The position numbers and the translations under genes are program-made. DNA of 64,000 bases from Pseudoalteromonas sp. MM1 (GTDB lineage: Bacteria > Pseudomonadota > Gammaproteobacteria > Enterobacterales > Alteromonadaceae): contig NZ_AP027922.1 of NCBI RefSeq assembly GCF_030296835.1, positions 248,001-312,000 on the forward strand, written 5' to 3'. Within the stretch, counting starts at the first letter, position 1. The number at the start of each line of letters is the position of its first letter. The notes under the pieces are model-generated. The model worked only from the letters and a program-made list of their open reading frames with translations. It was not told where the DNA came from and searched no databases. This document shows positions 62,197-64,000 of this stretch, in pieces.

Positions 62197-62253
62197 TGCT
62201 ATAAACTTAAGCATTAAAAAGCCCTCCGCACCTAACCGTTCGGAGGGCTTTTT
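62151..62253 (+). promoter_or_regulatory. ilv attenuator with antiterminator and terminator
   Basis: Terminator: AAAAAGCCCTCCG (62216-62228) with CGGAGGGCTTTTT (62241-62253), 12-base loop. Antiterminator: GAGGGCTT (62184-62191, the end of the leader peptide gene) is complementary to AAGCCCTC (62219-62226) in the terminator's 5' arm. Protector: AGTCCT (62151-62156, within the Leu/Val codons) can pair with AGGGCT (62185-62190). Ribosome stalling at Leu/Val/Ile codons would mask the protector and let the antiterminator form. Confidence 0.88.
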
Positions 62254-62341
62254 AGTTTTAAGCACAAAGTTTTAAAGATTTTAGCTATAAGTTTTAAGTA
62301 AGTATGTAATTGGGTTGTCACTGAGGAATGAGGATTTATTA

Positions 62342-63991
62342 ATGACAGGCGCAGAACTAACAATCGATTTATTAGCCAAGCACGGCGTAAATGAAGTATT
62401 TGGCTACCCTGGCGGAGCTATTATGCCCATTTACGATGCGCTGTATGGCGCGCCTGTAAAGCATTACCTTACTCGCCACGAGCAAGGCGCTGGCTTTGCC
62501 GCTGTAGGTTATGCTCGCAGCACAGGAAAATTAGGTGTGTGTTTTGCTACCTCAGGGCCAGGCGCTACTAACTTAATAACAGCACTTGCCGATGCGATGA
62601 TGGATTCAGTGCCATTGTTAGCAATTACTGGCCAAGTACCTACTGCCGCTATTGGCTCAGATGCATTTCAAGAAGTAGATGTATTAGGTATGTCGCTTTC
62701 GTGTACAAAACACAGTTACATGGTAGAGCGAGCAGAAGATTTAGCCGAAATATTACAAGAAGCTATGCACTTAGCTCAAAGTGGTCGCCCAGGCCCAGTG
62801 CTTGTAGATATTCCAAAAGATATTCAAATGGCGCAAGTGCCTTTTAAACCTTGGTTAGCCGCTGATGAATATTTACCGCAGCTTGATCTAAAGCAAGTGG
62901 CCATTGCAAATCAGTTATTAAGTGAGGCAAAGCAGCCTGTTGCGTATGTTGGTGGCGGTGTACAAGCCGCTGATGCACAAAATGAGTTAATGCAGTTTTT
63001 AAACAAAACACAAATGCCAGCGGTATCAACATTAAAAGCGTTAGGCAGTGTATTACCTGATTACGAGCACTACTTAGGAATGCTAGGCATGCATGGTACA
63101 CAAGCCGCTAATATTGCAGTCCAAGAGTGTGATGTATTAGTGTGTATAGGCGCTCGCTTTGATGACCGCGTTACCGGCAACTTAGCCAAATTTGCAGCCA
63201 AAGCAAAAGTAATTCATTTAGATATTGATGCGGCTGAGGTTGGTAAACGTAAACCTGCTAAAGCGTCATTAATTGCTGATTTAAAAACATCATTACCGGC
63301 TCTTGAGTGCTTTGCGACACCTAAAGCTTGGTGTGATAAAAATAAAGAAATGAATAGTAAGCATGCTTGGCGTTACGATTACCCAGGCGAAAAAGTATTT
63401 GCCCCGTATTTATTGAACCAATTAAGCCAGCGTATGCCAAAAACAGGCGTAGTTTGCTGCGATGTGGGTCAGCACCAAATGTGGGTAGCGCAACACATGA
63501 AATTTAGCCATCCGAGCAACCATTTAAGTAGTGGTGGCGCAGGCACTATGGGCTTTGGTTTACCAGCGGCTATTGGCGCACAAGTGGCGCGCCCAGACGA
63601 TTTTGTAATAACTGTGTCGGGTGATGGCTCAATCATGATGAACATCCAAGAGCTTGCCACTATTCGCCGTAATAATTTACCAGTAAAAATACTAATATTA
63701 GATAACCAGCGCTTAGGTATGGTTCGTCAATGGCAGGAGCTGTTTTTTGAAGGTCGTTACTCTGAAACTAACTTGTCAGATAACCCTGACTTTGTTCAAT
63801 TAGCCGCAGTATTTGGTATTCCTGGGCAAACGATCACCAAAGCCAACGAAGTTGACGATGCAATAACAGCATTAGTTAATAGCAAAGGCCCGTATATTTT
63901 ACATGCCTGTATAGATGATAAAGAAAATGTATGGCCGCTTGTACCACCTGGGGCTGCAAATGACGAAATGATTACGGAGAAAGCACAATGA
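62342..63991 (+). CDS. ilvG: Acetolactate synthase II large subunit
   Basis: 549 residues (E. coli IlvG 548) from the ATG at 62342 with GAGGATT upstream. Condenses pyruvate with pyruvate or 2-oxobutyrate in valine, leucine and isoleucine synthesis. TPP enzyme: activating Glu47 (TRHEQGAGF), FAD/central domain, and the TPP/Mg motif [10 protein letters not shown] (~422-431) with the following [12 protein letters not shown]. The reading frame is intact, unlike the frameshifted ilvG of E. coli K-12. Its TGA overlaps the next ATG (ilvM) by four bases. Confidence 0.96.
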   Translation: MTGAELTIDLLAKHGVNEVFGYPGGAIMPIYDALYGAPVKHYLTRHEQGAGFAAVGYARSTGKLGVCFATSGPGATNLITALADAMMDSVPLLAITGQVPTAAIGSDAFQEVDVLGMSLSCTKHSYMVERAEDLAEILQEAMHLAQSGRPGPVLVDIPKDIQMAQVPFKPWLAADEYLPQLDLKQVAIANQLLSEAKQPVAYVGGGVQAADAQNELMQFLNKTQMPAVSTLKALGSVLPDYEHYLGMLGMHGTQAANIAVQECDVLVCIGARFDDRVTGNLAKFAAKAKVIHLDIDAAEVGKRKPAKASLIADLKTSLPALECFATPKAWCDKNKEMNSKHAWRYDYPGEKVFAPYLLNQLSQRMPKTGVVCCDVGQHQMWVAQHMKFSHPSNHLSSGGAGTMGFGLPAAIGAQVARPDDFVITVSGDGSIMMNIQELATIRRNNLPVKILILDNQRLGMVRQWQELFFEGRYSETNLSDNPDFVQLAAVFGIPGQTITKANEVDDAITALVNSKGPYILHACIDDKENVWPLVPPGAANDEMITEKAQ

Positions 63992-64000
63992 AACACAGCT
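63988..64000 (+). CDS. ilvM: Start of acetolactate synthase II small subunit, cut by the window edge
   Basis: Only MKHS is visible. Called ilvM from the ATGA overlap with ilvG and the standard ilvL-ilvG-ilvM order; the sequence itself is too short to confirm. Confidence 0.6.

Overview
The window reads as a chromosomal stretch of a marine, AT-rich gammaproteobacterium of the Alteromonadales, most likely Pseudoalteromonas or a close relative. This is inferred from the protein sequences (E. coli/Vibrio-like CysG, IlvG, SpeD, RpoB/RpoC), the gene content (AST arginine catabolism, Cti fatty acid isomerase, YhfA-type OsmC) and the gene order. No phage, insertion sequence, rRNA operon or CRISPR array is visible; almost everything is core genome.

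Layout. 1-5266 (minus): a Leloir galactose operon galE-galT-galK followed by a Gfo/Idh/MocA oxidoreductase and a secreted alpha/beta hydrolase cut by the window edge. 5573-12593: single genes, namely an SDR, a DUF465 protein, a quinone oxidoreductase-like MDR protein, a degenerate-GGDEF/EAL phosphodiesterase, pabA and an HDOD protein. 13038-17318: the arginine succinyltransferase genes astC-astA-astD plus a small conserved protein. 17512-22215: OsmC/YhfA, speD, an SdaC-type serine transporter, an alpha/beta hydrolase and an orphan gene with odd codon use. 22272-29234 (minus): an assimilatory sulfate operon cysG-cysD-cysN-SLC13 permease-cysC-cysQ. 29516-30259: deoC.

30409-47263 is the translation/transcription core: tRNA-Trp, secE-nusG, rplK-rplA, rplJ-rplL, rpoB-rpoC, then rpsL-rpsG-fusA-tuf, with recognisable promoters, an L10-type leader and terminators or attenuators. 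47531-54682: a two-domain VOC protein, a small acidic protein coupled to the fatty acid cis/trans isomerase cti, a PilJ-sensor hybrid histidine kinase and a ModF-like double ATPase. 54719-61773 (minus): an envelope operon eptA-dgkA-LTA synthase-like transferase-response regulator-sensor kinase, perhaps ending in a TraB/GumN protein. 62128 onward: an ilv leader peptide, attenuator, ilvG and the first codons of ilvM.

The points most worth a second look are: the eptA-dgkA-LTAS-like-two-component operon, where two diacylglycerol-releasing head-group transferases flank the diacylglycerol kinase and a CTTAAG-N5-CTTAAG PmrA-type box sits just upstream; a 162-bp repeat with 13-bp inverted ends in two near-identical inverted copies plus a 43-bp deletion derivative; a complete ilv attenuation system with a 22-codon leader peptide; an apparent promoter placed inside the rpoC terminator so that rpsL transcripts would lack the terminator's 5' arm; and a galactokinase with Phe replacing the near-invariant His of the GEHTDY motif. 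No wholly new system can be claimed from sequence alone.
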